From positions 477,997 to 541,996 of the forward strand of contig NZ_MQTZ01000041.1 in the NCBI RefSeq assembly GCF_001939115.1: DNA of 64,000 nt, in the 5' to 3' direction. Within the stretch, counting starts at the first letter, position 1, and every line of letters starts with the position of its first letter. The notes below the pieces were generated by a model. It was not told the DNA's origin, searched no databases, and saw nothing but the letters and a program-made list of their open reading frames with translations. The DNA comes from Leptolyngbya sp. 'hensonii' (GTDB lineage: Bacteria; Cyanobacteriota; Cyanobacteriia; GCF-001939115). Both the position numbers and the translations under genes were made by a program. Shown one piece after another: positions 33,971 through 42,765 of the stretch.

Positions 33971-34816
33971 ATGGAAAATACGCTACATCATCCAGGCCGT
34001 TCTGTGAGTCAGGTAACCATGACAAAAATTCTGGTCATTGAGGACGAAGCGCAGACTCGCAATATTTTCATGAAATGTCTGGCCTTCGAGGGATTTTGTG
34101 CGATCGAAGCTGAGCAGGGCACGATCGGCATTAAGCTTGCCCAGAGCCACTTGCCGGATTTAATTGTCTGCGACATCATGCTACCTGATATTGATGGCTA
34201 TGGCGTCCTCTCAGCAATCCGCCAGCATCGGCCCACGGCTGCCATTCCCTTCATCTTCTTAACCGCCAAGGTGACCATGGCTGATTTACGTCAGGGCATG
34301 GCTCTGGGGAGTGACGACTATCTCACCAAACCCTGTACGGTAGAGCAGTTTTTGGCGGCGATTGCCATGCGGTTACAACGACAAGCCCTTCTGAGGGAAC
34401 ATTTCAGTGCCCCATCAGCAAACCTGGATGCCAGACGCTCCCATCCCGCAGTTAGTTCAGATCCAAGTTCAGATATTTTTCCCCATTGCCCCCGTCTGGC
34501 CCAGATGTTTACGTTTATTGAGGCCAATTACTGGCAACCGATCGGCTTAGGGGATGTCGCTGAAGCAGCAGGCTACTCACCAGCCTATCTGACGAATTTG
34601 GCCCAGGACTTGACGGGATATAGTGTCAAGCGCTGGATTACGGAACGGCGAATGTTTCAGGCTCGACAACTCCTGCGGGATACAACTCAGTCCATTAAGC
34701 AGGTGGCTGAGGCGGTGGGTTATGCGGATGTGGGCTACTTTACCCGTCAGTTTCGTCAGCTGCATGGGGAACCTCCGCAAATCTGGCGCAATTCAACGCG
34801 ATTACTTTCTGCCTGA
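33971..34816 (+). CDS. Response regulator, REC plus AraC-type DNA-binding domain
   Basis: This is a transcriptional regulator with an N-terminal receiver and a C-terminal AraC/XylS helix-turn-helix pair. The ATG at 34019 (MTKILVIEDE) gives a standard receiver start, and the frame also allows the ATG at 33971. Numbering from 34019, the phospho-acceptor is D52 (CDIMLPDIDG) and the conserved lysine is K104 (LTKPC). The HTH region contains VAEAAGYSPAYLTNLAQDLT, VKRWITERRMFQARQLL and AVGYADVGYFTRQFRQLHG (read in segments). It is divergent from the PAS kinase, its probable partner. It also lies 121 bases upstream of cynA on the same strand, so it may control the cyanate operon. That is a suggestion from position only. 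Confidence 0.9.
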   Translation: MENTLHHPGRSVSQVTMTKILVIEDEAQTRNIFMKCLAFEGFCAIEAEQGTIGIKLAQSHLPDLIVCDIMLPDIDGYGVLSAIRQHRPTAAIPFIFLTAKVTMADLRQGMALGSDDYLTKPCTVEQFLAAIAMRLQRQALLREHFSAPSANLDARRSHPAVSSDPSSDIFPHCPRLAQMFTFIEANYWQPIGLGDVAEAAGYSPAYLTNLAQDLTGYSVKRWITERRMFQARQLLRDTTQSIKQVAEAVGYADVGYFTRQFRQLHGEPPQIWRNSTRLLSA

Positions 34817-34937
34817 AAAGATCGAAAGAAAATCCTACTCTTGCGAAAACCAGTCCAATGTTTCTGCTGCAGTCCTCTGGTACCTTACAGGCAATAAGTG
34901 TGCGGTTTTGTTCTCATTCAACCCGTTGGAATGACCT

Positions 34938-36524
34938 ATGGTACTTGCCAATATGCTGCAATCGCCGTCTGGAGTGGAGTTGAGTTATTGTCCTTGTGGG
35001 GGATCCCATTTACCCCAGGACCACTGGCAATTTACTGAAGGGATGCCCCAGGACCCGGCAGATCTGATCCAGGATTTGATCAAGATGGGACTGTACCAAC
35101 AGCCAGTCCTGGACTTGGCAGAGTCTTTGATGGACATTGAACTGAAGGAAGCCCTGCTGCTGCAACAGGTGGGTGGTGGTAACCCGGACAGGGAAAAGTT
35201 TTGCCGAGAGTTGATTCGGGAAGCAGGAGGATTGGATCAGGTTTTTGCGGCAGCTTTTGGTGTCCATGCCACCGAGTTTTTTAGCAATACGATTCGCAAT
35301 GGCAACTTTACTCGGCGGGAATTTCTGAAACGGGTAGTTGTGGCGGCGGCTCTGGTTGGTATGACCAGTTGCAGAGACAAAACAGCCAATCCACCACCCG
35401 CTGAACAGTCCCCCACAGCAGCCAATTCTGCCGGTAATCTGGAGAAGAAGAACCTCACGATCGGGTTTATCCCCATTACCTGTGCAACGCCGATCGTGAT
35501 GTCAGAGCCTCTGGGCTTTTATCAAAAGTATGGCCTGAATGTCACAGTGAAGAAGATGCCCAACTGGGCCGCCGTGCGAGACTCTGCGATCGCAGGGGAA
35601 CTGGATGCGTATCACATGCTCTCCCCCATGCCCATTTCTATCACCCTAGGGTTGGGCTCCGCCTCCTTCCCGATCAAACTGGCCAGCATTGAGAATATTA
35701 ACGGTCAGGCCATTACGATCGCCCTTAAACACAAGGACAAGGTGAAAGGGCCTGCAGATTTCAAAGGCTTCACCATTGGTGTGCCGTTCCCCTTCTCCAT
35801 GCACAATTTGCTACTGCGCTACTATCTGGCCACAGGTGGCCTTGATCCTGATCAGGATGTCAAGATCACGCCCGTCCCGCCTCCAGATAGTGTGGCCAAG
35901 ATGACATCCGGAGATATTGATGCCATGCTGATGCCCGATCCCTTTAACCAGCGGGCTGTATTTGAGAAGGTGGGCTACATCCATATCTTGAGCAAAGAAT
36001 TATGGCCGAACCATCCCTGCTGTGCATTTGCTGCTGGCCAGACCTGGATCGATGCCCATCCCAATACCTTTAAGGCTGTCAATAAGGCCATTATTGATGC
36101 CGCCGGATATGCCAACGATCGGGCCAATCGAGCCACGATCGCGGCTGCTTTGATTGAGCGCAAATACCTGAATCAGCCCCTGCCAGTTGTTGAGGCGGTG
36201 CTCAGTGGCAAGTTTGAGGATGGTCTGGGCAATACTCAGGATGTGCCCGATCGGATTGGGTTTGATCCCTATCCCTGGCAGAGCTTTGCCAAATGGATTA
36301 TGTCCCAACTGGTTCGTTGGGATCTGATGCCCAAGGATAAAGCAGAATATGACAAGGTGGCCAAAGAAATTTTCCTCACCGATACAGCCCGGGAACTGGC
36401 CAAGGAACTGGGCCAGACTCCCCCAACGGAAGCAGCCAAAACAGAGAAGTTGAAGTTTGATAGCTTCGACCCGGCTAACCCGCAGGCTTACATTGATGCC
36501 CAGATCAAGCAAAACAAAGTCTAG
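34938..36524 (+). CDS. cynA: Cyanate/nitrate-type ABC transporter substrate-binding protein CynA, with N-terminal extension
   Basis: This is the periplasmic binding lipoprotein of a NrtA/CmpA/CynA-like importer. The binding domain runs from about residue 168 to the end (TIGFIPITCATPIVMSEPLG, GVPFPFSMHNLLLRYYLATG). Its Tat-type signal is internal: TRREFL with RR at 126-127, a hydrophobic stretch, then the lipobox GMTSC with C145. Before it lies an open extension of about 120 residues. It includes YCPCGGSHLPQDHW (C18, C20, H24) and helical Leu/Gln-rich sequence of normal codon use. Either this is an unusual cytoplasmic pre-domain or the true start is internal, but I found no convincing internal start codon. 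It is followed by cynB, cynD and cynS. Confidence 0.85.
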   Translation: MVLANMLQSPSGVELSYCPCGGSHLPQDHWQFTEGMPQDPADLIQDLIKMGLYQQPVLDLAESLMDIELKEALLLQQVGGGNPDREKFCRELIREAGGLDQVFAAAFGVHATEFFSNTIRNGNFTRREFLKRVVVAAALVGMTSCRDKTANPPPAEQSPTAANSAGNLEKKNLTIGFIPITCATPIVMSEPLGFYQKYGLNVTVKKMPNWAAVRDSAIAGELDAYHMLSPMPISITLGLGSASFPIKLASIENINGQAITIALKHKDKVKGPADFKGFTIGVPFPFSMHNLLLRYYLATGGLDPDQDVKITPVPPPDSVAKMTSGDIDAMLMPDPFNQRAVFEKVGYIHILSKELWPNHPCCAFAAGQTWIDAHPNTFKAVNKAIIDAAGYANDRANRATIAAALIERKYLNQPLPVVEAVLSGKFEDGLGNTQDVPDRIGFDPYPWQSFAKWIMSQLVRWDLMPKDKAEYDKVAKEIFLTDTARELAKELGQTPPTEAAKTEKLKFDSFDPANPQAYIDAQIKQNKV

Positions 36525-36608
36525 GACTTCCCATCCACCCCACAGAGGTCTGGCCTGCAGTCGTCAGCCTCTGCCGAAATCACCTACTCCGTAGATAGCA
36601 GATTTGTT

Positions 36609-37430
36609 ATGGCCTCTAGTGACTTACCACAGATACCGGGACTTTCCCTAAACAAAGACCAGCAAGTATTTCTGGTGTTTATGGGTCTGCTGGCATTGGT
36701 TTTGGGATTCTGGGAATTGGGGTTCCACTTAAAGTGGTTTTCCCAACTCATGCCCTCGGCCACTGCGACCCTGAAGGAATTCTGGTTTTGGGTCTCCAAT
36801 CCCTTTTTTGACTATGGCCCCAATGATAAGGGGATTGGGTGGCATATCCTGACCAGCCTGCGTCGCGTCCTGATCGGATTCGCCATTGGATCGGCGATCG
36901 CGATTCCCCTGGGAGTGCTGATTGGCCTCTCAGATGTTCTTTCGAGAGGGGTTGACCCCTACATTCAAATTTTGCGGCCAGTTTCACCTCTGGCCTGGTT
37001 GCCTTTAGGTCTGGGATTGCTGAAAAATTCTGAAGCCACCGCTATTTTCGTCATTGCCATCACCAGCATCTGGCCCACATTGATTAACACCAAATTTGGG
37101 GTCAGTACGGTAGATCCAGCCTATCTAGATGTGGCTCGAACCCTGGGAGCTTCTCGCTGGCGCACAATTTTGAAGGTGATTCTGCCTGCGGCGGCCCCCA
37201 GCATTGTTTCAGGGCTGCGGATCAGCATTGGCATTGCGTGGCTAGTGATTGTGGCCGCTGAGATTCTGGTGGGGGGCACTGGCGTCGGCTACTTCGTCTG
37301 GAACGAATGGAACAACCTGAAAATTACCAGTATCATCACGGCCATTATTTTAATTGGCCTGGTGGGGCTGATTCTGGATCGCCTGTTTGCTTTGCTTCAA
37401 CGATGGGTTGCGTTTGGTAAACAATCATGA
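36609..37430 (+). CDS. cynB: Cyanate ABC transporter permease CynB (NrtB/SsuC type)
   Basis: This is the inner-membrane permease of the cyanate importer. The 273-residue protein has six predicted helices and the EAA-like coupling loop (LDVARTLGASRWRTILKVIL, about 176-195). It also has the characteristic AAEILVGGTGVGYFVWNEWN. It is similar to NrtB and CmpB and is assigned to the cyanate system by the adjacent cynS. It lies 85 bases after cynA, and its TGA overlaps the cynD ATG (ATGA), indicating translational coupling. Confidence 0.88.
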   Translation: MASSDLPQIPGLSLNKDQQVFLVFMGLLALVLGFWELGFHLKWFSQLMPSATATLKEFWFWVSNPFFDYGPNDKGIGWHILTSLRRVLIGFAIGSAIAIPLGVLIGLSDVLSRGVDPYIQILRPVSPLAWLPLGLGLLKNSEATAIFVIAITSIWPTLINTKFGVSTVDPAYLDVARTLGASRWRTILKVILPAAAPSIVSGLRISIGIAWLVIVAAEILVGGTGVGYFVWNEWNNLKITSIITAIILIGLVGLILDRLFALLQRWVAFGKQS

Positions 37431-38320
37431 CTCGATCCCACATCAGTACATTGCAGCTTGATTCTATGTCTTCTCCGATTCAGCTCTCTCTGCGTAACGT
37501 GTCCAAAGTTTATCAAGGGAGAAAAAGCTGGGTTGATCGGCTGCTTCGCAGAACCTCTTCGGATTATGTTGCCCTGGAGAACATTGATCTGGACATTACG
37601 GAGAATACCTTTGTCTCTGTGATTGGGCCTTCCGGATGTGGCAAGTCCACCTTATTGAATATCATTGCCGGACTCTCTCACCCCACCAGTGGGGTGATGT
37701 ATCTGAATGGCAGGCCGATTCAGAAGCCGGGACCCGATCGGGGAATGGTTTTCCAGAACTATGCCCTCATGCCCTGGATGACCGTGCTGGATAATATCCG
37801 CTTTGCGATCGAAACTGTCAATCCCAGGATGCCGGTTGCCCGTCAACGAACGATTGCCCAGGACTATATCGATCTGGTGGGCTTGCGAGGGGCGGAGCAC
37901 AAGCATCCGCACGAACTCTCCGGTGGGATGAAGCAACGGGTGGGGATTGCCCGCGCCCTGGCAATTAACCCTGAGATTCTGTTGATGGATGAGCCCTTTG
38001 GAGCCCTGGACGCTCTGACCCGAGGGTTTCTCCAGGATGAAGTGGAGCGGATCTGGGATCAGCAACGTAAAACAGTCATTCTGATCACCCATAGTATTGA
38101 AGAGGCACTGCTTCTTTCCGATCGGATTGTCATGATGACCCGTGGCCCCCATGCTCAGATTGCCAGCATTTTGGAGGTGCCCTTCCCCCGGCCTCGTCAC
38201 CGGGAAACCCTGGACCAGCACCCTGCCTATCATGCTCTGAAAGCAGAAATGGAGTTACACCTATCCCGTGAAACTCGTGCTGTTGAAGAAGCAAGAATTC
38301 GCAAGTCAGCCCCAGTCTAG
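37427..38320 (+). CDS. cynD: Cyanate ABC transporter ATP-binding protein CynD (NrtD type)
   Basis: This is the cytoplasmic ATPase of the importer. It has 297 residues from the ATG that overlaps the cynB stop; an internal ATG at 37466 would give a conventional start. It has Walker A GPSGCGKST (67-75), signature LSGGMKQ (164-170), Walker B ending in MDEP (187-190) and an H-loop histidine in ITHSIEEAL. The MVFQNYALMPWMTVLDNI stretch is typical of the nitrate/sulfonate/taurine ATPase group. Unlike NrtC it has no fused binding-protein domain, so it is the NrtD-like kind. cynS follows 67 bases later. Confidence 0.9.
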   Translation: MTRSHISTLQLDSMSSPIQLSLRNVSKVYQGRKSWVDRLLRRTSSDYVALENIDLDITENTFVSVIGPSGCGKSTLLNIIAGLSHPTSGVMYLNGRPIQKPGPDRGMVFQNYALMPWMTVLDNIRFAIETVNPRMPVARQRTIAQDYIDLVGLRGAEHKHPHELSGGMKQRVGIARALAINPEILLMDEPFGALDALTRGFLQDEVERIWDQQRKTVILITHSIEEALLLSDRIVMMTRGPHAQIASILEVPFPRPRHRETLDQHPAYHALKAEMELHLSRETRAVEEARIRKSAPV

Positions 38321-38387
38321 AACCGGCAAAATTTTGATCTGGGATTGATTCAAGAACACCAACGATGAAGTCTTAAAGGAGTGAACT

Positions 38388-38837
38388 ATGCCCGTTTCAG
38401 AAATTCCAGCAATCACCGAAAAACTCCTGGCTGCCAAGGCTGCAGCAGGGCTAACCTTTGCTGATCTGGAGCAAAAACTGGGGAGAGATGAGGTGTGGAT
38501 CGCAGCGGTTTTTTACCGTCAGGCCAGTGCTTCTCCAGAAGAGGCCGCAACCATCGTCGCGGCCCTGGGTTTAGGGTCGGAAGTTGGGGCTGAACTGGCG
38601 GCCTATCCGGTTAAAGGGCTGGGACCGATCGTGCCTACTGATCCGCTGATCTACCGCTTCTATGAAATCATGCAGGTCTATGGGATGCCCATGAAGGAGG
38701 TCATTCATGAGAAATTTGGCGATGGCATCATGAGTGCGATCGATTTCACCCTGGATATTGAAAAAGTGGAAGATCCAAAGGGCGATCGGGTGAAGGTCAC
38801 TATGAACGGAAAGTTTCTGCCCTACAAGAAGTGGTAG
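38388..38837 (+). CDS. cynS: Cyanate hydratase (cyanase)
   Basis: Cyanase converts cyanate and bicarbonate to ammonia and CO2 in the cytoplasm, detoxifying cyanate and giving nitrogen. The 149-residue subunit has the N-terminal helix-turn-helix-like domain ([20 protein letters not shown]) and the C-terminal decamer active-site domain. The catalytic residues R90 and E93 ([12 protein letters not shown]) and S116 (GIMSAIDF) are all present. A good Shine-Dalgarno (AAGGAG) precedes the start. It closes the cynABDS operon, the arrangement known from Synechococcus, where it is nitrogen-controlled. I did not find a clear NtcA site (GTAN8TAC) in the gap before cynA. Confidence 0.96.
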   Translation: MPVSEIPAITEKLLAAKAAAGLTFADLEQKLGRDEVWIAAVFYRQASASPEEAATIVAALGLGSEVGAELAAYPVKGLGPIVPTDPLIYRFYEIMQVYGMPMKEVIHEKFGDGIMSAIDFTLDIEKVEDPKGDRVKVTMNGKFLPYKKW

Positions 38838-38980
38838 GTCTTCAGGCCCAAGGAGTACCTGGGATGGGACCCATCGTCTCCTGGGAAAGGAAATCGCCTC
38901 TCATTAAAGATATTGGGCCACGGGGTAGGTTACTCTAATAACCGAAGCTACTTCGTCCCATTACTTTTTAAGGAGAGGCT

Positions 38981-39691
38981 ATGACTGTTGCCGTTGACCC
39001 CGTTCAATTAATGAAACAAGAAGTTGCCAGAGTTGCAGCGGCACGGGTGCAATCCGGGATGATTGTCGGTCTGGGTTCAGGTTCAACTGCTGCCCTCATG
39101 ATCCAGTACGTGGGAGAACGTCTTCAGTCCGGGGATCTGAAGGATGTGACGGGAGTGCCCACATCCTTTCAGGGAACTGTGCTGGCGAAACAGTACGGCA
39201 TTCCTCTGGTGACTCTGGATGACATTGACCACATTGACCTGGCGATCGATGGGGCGGATGAAGTTGACCCCCAGCACAATCTGATCAAGGGTGGGGGGGC
39301 AGCTCATACCCGGGAAAAGATTGTGGACTCCATGGCGAATCAGTTCATTGTGGTGGTAGATAGCTCCAAACTGGTGGACCGTCTCGGTTCTACCTTCAAG
39401 GTGCCCGTGGAGGTGATTCCGGTGGCCGTGACCCCAGTCATGCGCCTGATCGAAAAGCTGGGGGGGAAGCCAGAACTGCGGATGGCCGTGAAAAAGGCCG
39501 GACCCGTGATTACGGACCAGGGCAACATGGTGGTGGATGTAAAATTCACTGCGATCGACGATCCGGCAGAAATGGAAAAGACCCTGAATAATATTCCCGG
39601 TGTGCTGGAAAACGGAATTTTCGTGGGGGTGACTGACCTAGTGCTGGTGGGGGAAGTGGTCGATGGCAAGCCTGTTGTGAGAGAAGCCTGA
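38981..39691 (+). CDS. rpiA: Ribose-5-phosphate isomerase A
   Basis: RpiA interconverts ribose-5-phosphate and ribulose-5-phosphate in the pentose phosphate and Calvin cycles. The 236-residue protein has the family landmarks GLGSGSTA near residues 31-38, DGADEVD (about 90-96), [11 protein letters not shown] (about 102-112) and [13 protein letters not shown]. Length and motifs are complete. An AAGGAGAGG Shine-Dalgarno lies just upstream. It is transcribed in the same direction as the genes around it but has its own 140-base upstream gap. Confidence 0.96.
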   Translation: MTVAVDPVQLMKQEVARVAAARVQSGMIVGLGSGSTAALMIQYVGERLQSGDLKDVTGVPTSFQGTVLAKQYGIPLVTLDDIDHIDLAIDGADEVDPQHNLIKGGGAAHTREKIVDSMANQFIVVVDSSKLVDRLGSTFKVPVEVIPVAVTPVMRLIEKLGGKPELRMAVKKAGPVITDQGNMVVDVKFTAIDDPAEMEKTLNNIPGVLENGIFVGVTDLVLVGEVVDGKPVVREA

Positions 39692-39762
39692 CAAGCCTAA
39701 AGGTTAACATTCAAACTTGAAGGCATTTATGTAAGGCTTGTATGTTCACGCCTTGAACTGAT

Positions 39763-40944
39763 ATGCTCTATCGTCGTTTTGGTCGCACAGAATTAACCAT
39801 GCCCGTCTTCAGTTGTGGCGGCATGCGTTACCAGTACAAGTGGCAGGATGTTCCTCTGTCGGAGGTTCCAGCCGATAGTCAGCGCAATCTGGAAGCCACC
39901 ATTCAACGAGCGGTGGAGTTGGGCATCACCCACATTGAAACGGCTCGCGGATATGGCAGTTCCGAGATGCAACTGGGCCAGATCCTACCCCGGTTGCCCA
40001 GGGAAAAGCTGATTGTTCAAACCAAGGTCAGTCCCTGCAGCAGTCCCCAGGAGTTTCGTCAAACCTTTGAGGAATCCCTGGCCTATCTGCGGCTCGATCA
40101 GGTGGATCTGTTCGCATTACATGGGATCAATAATGCCGAATTGCTGGACTGGAGCCTGCGATCGGGGGGATGTCTGGATGTGGCGAACCAGTTGCAGGCT
40201 GAAGGAAAAATCCGATTCATTGGCTTTTCCACCCATGGCCCCACAGAGGTGATTCAGCGGGCGATCGCCTCCGATCGATTTGACTATGTCAACCTCCACT
40301 GGTACTACATTTTCCAGTTCAACTGGCCAGCCATTGTGGAGGCGACGGCCCGGGATATGGGGGTTTTCATCATCAGTCCTTCTAATAAGGGGGGGCTACT
40401 CTATCAACCCTCCCAGAAACTGATTGACCTCTGTGCCCCCCTGAGTCCGATCGTCTTCAACAATCTGTTTTGTCTCAACCATCCCCAGGTTCATACCCTC
40501 AGCGTCGGAGCTGCCCGTCCCAGCGATTTTGATGAACACCTGAAAACCCTCTCCCTGCTGGACCAAGCCGATGATCTGTTGCCCCCCATCCTGGCCCGCC
40601 TGGAAGAGGCCGCGATCGTCCGTCTGGGAGAAGATTGGGTGCAGCGCTGGTGGGAAGGGTTGCCCACCCCGAAGGAGACCCCAGGGGAAATCAGTATCAA
40701 AACCATTCTCTGGCTGCGGAATCTGGCTCTGGCCTATGACCTGGTGGAGTATGGCAAAATGCGATACAACCTGCTGGGCAATGGGGGCCACTGGTTTGCA
40801 GGCAAGCGAGCCGATCGGGTGACTGAGTTGGATCTGAGCTCTTGTCTCAAGCACAGCCCTTTTGCCGATCGGATTCCAGCCATGCTGGCCGAAGCCCACG
40901 AGCTGCTAGGGGGACAGCAAGTCAAACGACTGTCCCAGCAATAA
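39763..40944 (+). CDS. Aldo/keto reductase-like protein with degenerate C-terminal domain
   Basis: This 393-residue protein has an AKR barrel in the first 270 residues or so and an added helical C-terminal region. Such two-part proteins usually carry a C-terminal ferredoxin-like 4Fe-4S site. Here the corresponding segment (ELDLSSCLKHSPFADRIPAM) keeps only one cysteine, so the cluster is probably lost. The tetrad is altered: the usual aspartate is E59 (HIETARGYG), while Y64, K88 (VQTKV) and H120 (FALHG) remain. It resembles a conserved cyanobacterial group rather than a classical reductase. Function unknown. Confidence 0.8.
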   Translation: MLYRRFGRTELTMPVFSCGGMRYQYKWQDVPLSEVPADSQRNLEATIQRAVELGITHIETARGYGSSEMQLGQILPRLPREKLIVQTKVSPCSSPQEFRQTFEESLAYLRLDQVDLFALHGINNAELLDWSLRSGGCLDVANQLQAEGKIRFIGFSTHGPTEVIQRAIASDRFDYVNLHWYYIFQFNWPAIVEATARDMGVFIISPSNKGGLLYQPSQKLIDLCAPLSPIVFNNLFCLNHPQVHTLSVGAARPSDFDEHLKTLSLLDQADDLLPPILARLEEAAIVRLGEDWVQRWWEGLPTPKETPGEISIKTILWLRNLALAYDLVEYGKMRYNLLGNGGHWFAGKRADRVTELDLSSCLKHSPFADRIPAMLAEAHELLGGQQVKRLSQQ

Positions 40945-40985
40945 TACCTGCTACCATCGGACTGATCATCCCGCCTATTGCCCCT

Positions 40986-41615
40986 ATGGAATTGAAAGAC
41001 TTTCAAGTGGTCGATCGTGACCTGCCCGAAGACCTTCTCCCCGCCTACCTGCAAGCAGAGAGTCTGGCTGTGGATACGGAAACGATGGGCCTGCTCCCCC
41101 ATCGCGATCGCCTCTGTCTGGTGCAACTATGCGACCCACAGGATCATGTGACGGTGATTCGCATTCTGCAAGGGCAGCGGGAAGCACCCCATTTGAAGCA
41201 GCTCCTGGAAGCAAAAAATACCCTGAAGATCTTTCACTTTGCCCGCTTCGACATTGCGATGTTGCGCTGCCATCTCGATATTCAGGTCGCTCCCCTCTTC
41301 TGTACGAAAGTGGCCAGCAAACTGGCCCGCACCTATTCACCTCGCCATGGATTGAAGGATGTGGTGCTGGAACTGGAACAGATAGAGCTAGATAAAACAG
41401 CCCAGAGTTCAGATTGGGGCAATGCACTACAGCTTTCTGAAGAACAACTGCGCTATGCGGCCAATGATGTCCGTTATCTCATTAGTGTCCACAAAAAACT
41501 TATGGGGATGCTGCAACGGGAAGATCGTTGGAGTTTGGCTCAACAGTGTTTTGAGGCAATTTCCACGATGGCTTTGCTGGATTTATTGCAATACAAAGAT
41601 ATTTTTGAGCATTAA
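40986..41615 (+). CDS. rnd: Ribonuclease D-like 3'-5' exonuclease
   Basis: This is a DEDDy-family exonuclease of 209 residues. The start at 40986 is chosen because the frame upstream overlaps the preceding gene and has no family similarity. The catalytic set is complete: D30 and E32 (VDTETMG), D89 (FHFARFD), Y157 and D161 (LRYAANDVRYL). It lacks the HRDC domains of full-length RNase D (about 370 residues), as is usual for the short cyanobacterial form. It probably trims tRNA or other RNA 3' ends. It converges on the membrane protein gene, 16 bases apart. Confidence 0.9.
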   Translation: MELKDFQVVDRDLPEDLLPAYLQAESLAVDTETMGLLPHRDRLCLVQLCDPQDHVTVIRILQGQREAPHLKQLLEAKNTLKIFHFARFDIAMLRCHLDIQVAPLFCTKVASKLARTYSPRHGLKDVVLELEQIELDKTAQSSDWGNALQLSEEQLRYAANDVRYLISVHKKLMGMLQREDRWSLAQQCFEAISTMALLDLLQYKDIFEH

Positions 41616-41631
41616 GCCGTCTGATTCGGGT

Positions 41632-42438
41632 TCAGGCTGTTTTGAAGAAGCGAATGATTTCCCGGGCATGGTTGAGGAACTCACTGTCCTCAGACAGTTG
41701 GGAAATTGCATTCTGGGATTCATGGGATAACCGATCGTGATCCGCCTGATTGGTGGCCTGGAGGCTGGTCAAGCGCGTGGAGAGGCCGACTAATTCTTGC
41801 TGCATGGCCTCGTTCTGCCGTTGATAGGACACCACAAAACTTTGGGGATTGTTGCTATCAAATTGATCATCCAGTTGTCGCACTCTGAACTCCAGATCAA
41901 ACAACCGTTGCCGCAACTCGATCACATCCTCACGGGGATATTTGACCTCCTGCTGGATCAGCATTAACCGCGCCATCCAGTACTGATAGGCACTCACCAC
42001 CGGACGCAAGCCCGTGAGCAACAGAGCTGCTCCAGAGGAGACATAGCCAACAGCACTGATTCCAGTGGCCGCCAGGGTGTAGAGCCCCACAGCAGAGAGG
42101 AGGTGCAGAATCAGGGCCACCAGCAGCGATCGCTGGGCCAGGGTCTGCCCATAGCCCAGTTGGGACTGATCCACCGGAATCCCCTTCTCTCGGGACATCA
42201 GGGCTTCGGCCACCACGGCTTTCGCCTGGAAGTGGAGATTCCAGGGAACGGTCGTGATCACCAGCAACCACCAGAAGCTGACTGCTCCGATTACCCAATC
42301 CAGAAAACTGCCAGCACTGACATGAAACCATTGCAGCACGACGAAACTCAGCAAAATCAAAACACCGGAACCCAACGTAAATCCTGCTAAATTGAAGTAC
42401 ATTCCCACCTCGATACAGCTTGTGTACATCCCCATCAT
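41632..42438 (-). CDS. Membrane protein with C-terminal coiled coil, function unknown
   Basis: I do not recognise a named family. The 268-residue protein (or 256 if it starts at the internal ATG 42402, MYFNLAGF) has two hydrophobic segments near the start (about 14-37 and 45-65) and two more around 100-145. A long charged helix (about 160-230) then has heptad-like spacing (LRQRLFDLEFRVRQLDDQFD). Its last part is Ser/Gln/His-rich. The arrangement suggests an inner-membrane anchor with a cytoplasmic coiled coil, possibly structural or for envelope organisation. It has no operon partner. Confidence 0.7.
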   Translation of the reverse strand: MMGMYTSCIEVGMYFNLAGFTLGSGVLILLSFVVLQWFHVSAGSFLDWVIGAVSFWWLLVITTVPWNLHFQAKAVVAEALMSREKGIPVDQSQLGYGQTLAQRSLLVALILHLLSAVGLYTLAATGISAVGYVSSGAALLLTGLRPVVSAYQYWMARLMLIQQEVKYPREDVIELRQRLFDLEFRVRQLDDQFDSNNPQSFVVSYQRQNEAMQQELVGLSTRLTSLQATNQADHDRLSHESQNAISQLSEDSEFLNHAREIIRFFKTA

Positions 42439-42547
42439 GGAGAAAATGGGAGGGGTTGCATCGATCGGCTGTGCTACTCCTGCAACTGAACCCTGTGGGT
42501 GATCGGTAAGGGTTCTAAAATGGACCTATTGTGGTTGGTTCAACCTG

Positions 42548-42746
42548 ATGCAAGTGCCCGAAGTAAACCCAAAGCCAGCAAAGACTTCAATGCCTGCACT
42601 CAATCTTTACGAAGCTGATTTCTATGCCTGGACACAAGAACAGGCCATGGTGCTCCGCAGTAAACAGCAGTTATTGCTACAGCCTGACTGAAATTCTGGA
42701 CGATCGCTTTTATCCGGGTGAATTCAGTGAATGGGTAGAGGGCTAA
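42548..42746 (+). pseudogene. DUF29 gene remnant (internal deletion and frameshift)
   Basis: The frame from the ATG at 42548 (or 42590) reads NLYEADFYAWTQEQAMVLRS, the typical N-terminus of cyanobacterial DUF29 proteins, and hits a stop at 42689-42691. In another frame, starting about 42684, LTEILDDRFYPGEFSEWVEG ends at TAA 42744. This resembles the DUF29 C-terminus. About 100 residues of the middle are missing and the two parts are out of frame, so this is a decayed copy. It explains most of the otherwise empty 327-base gap between the flanking genes. Confidence 0.7.
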
Positions 42747-42765
42747 CGCAGAATCCGGATTATGA

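Noticed and set aside
34817..34937. Search for an NtcA box (GTAN8TAC) before cynA
   Set aside because: Only partial matches with wrong spacing (for example GTACCTTAC) were found, so no NtcA site is reported.
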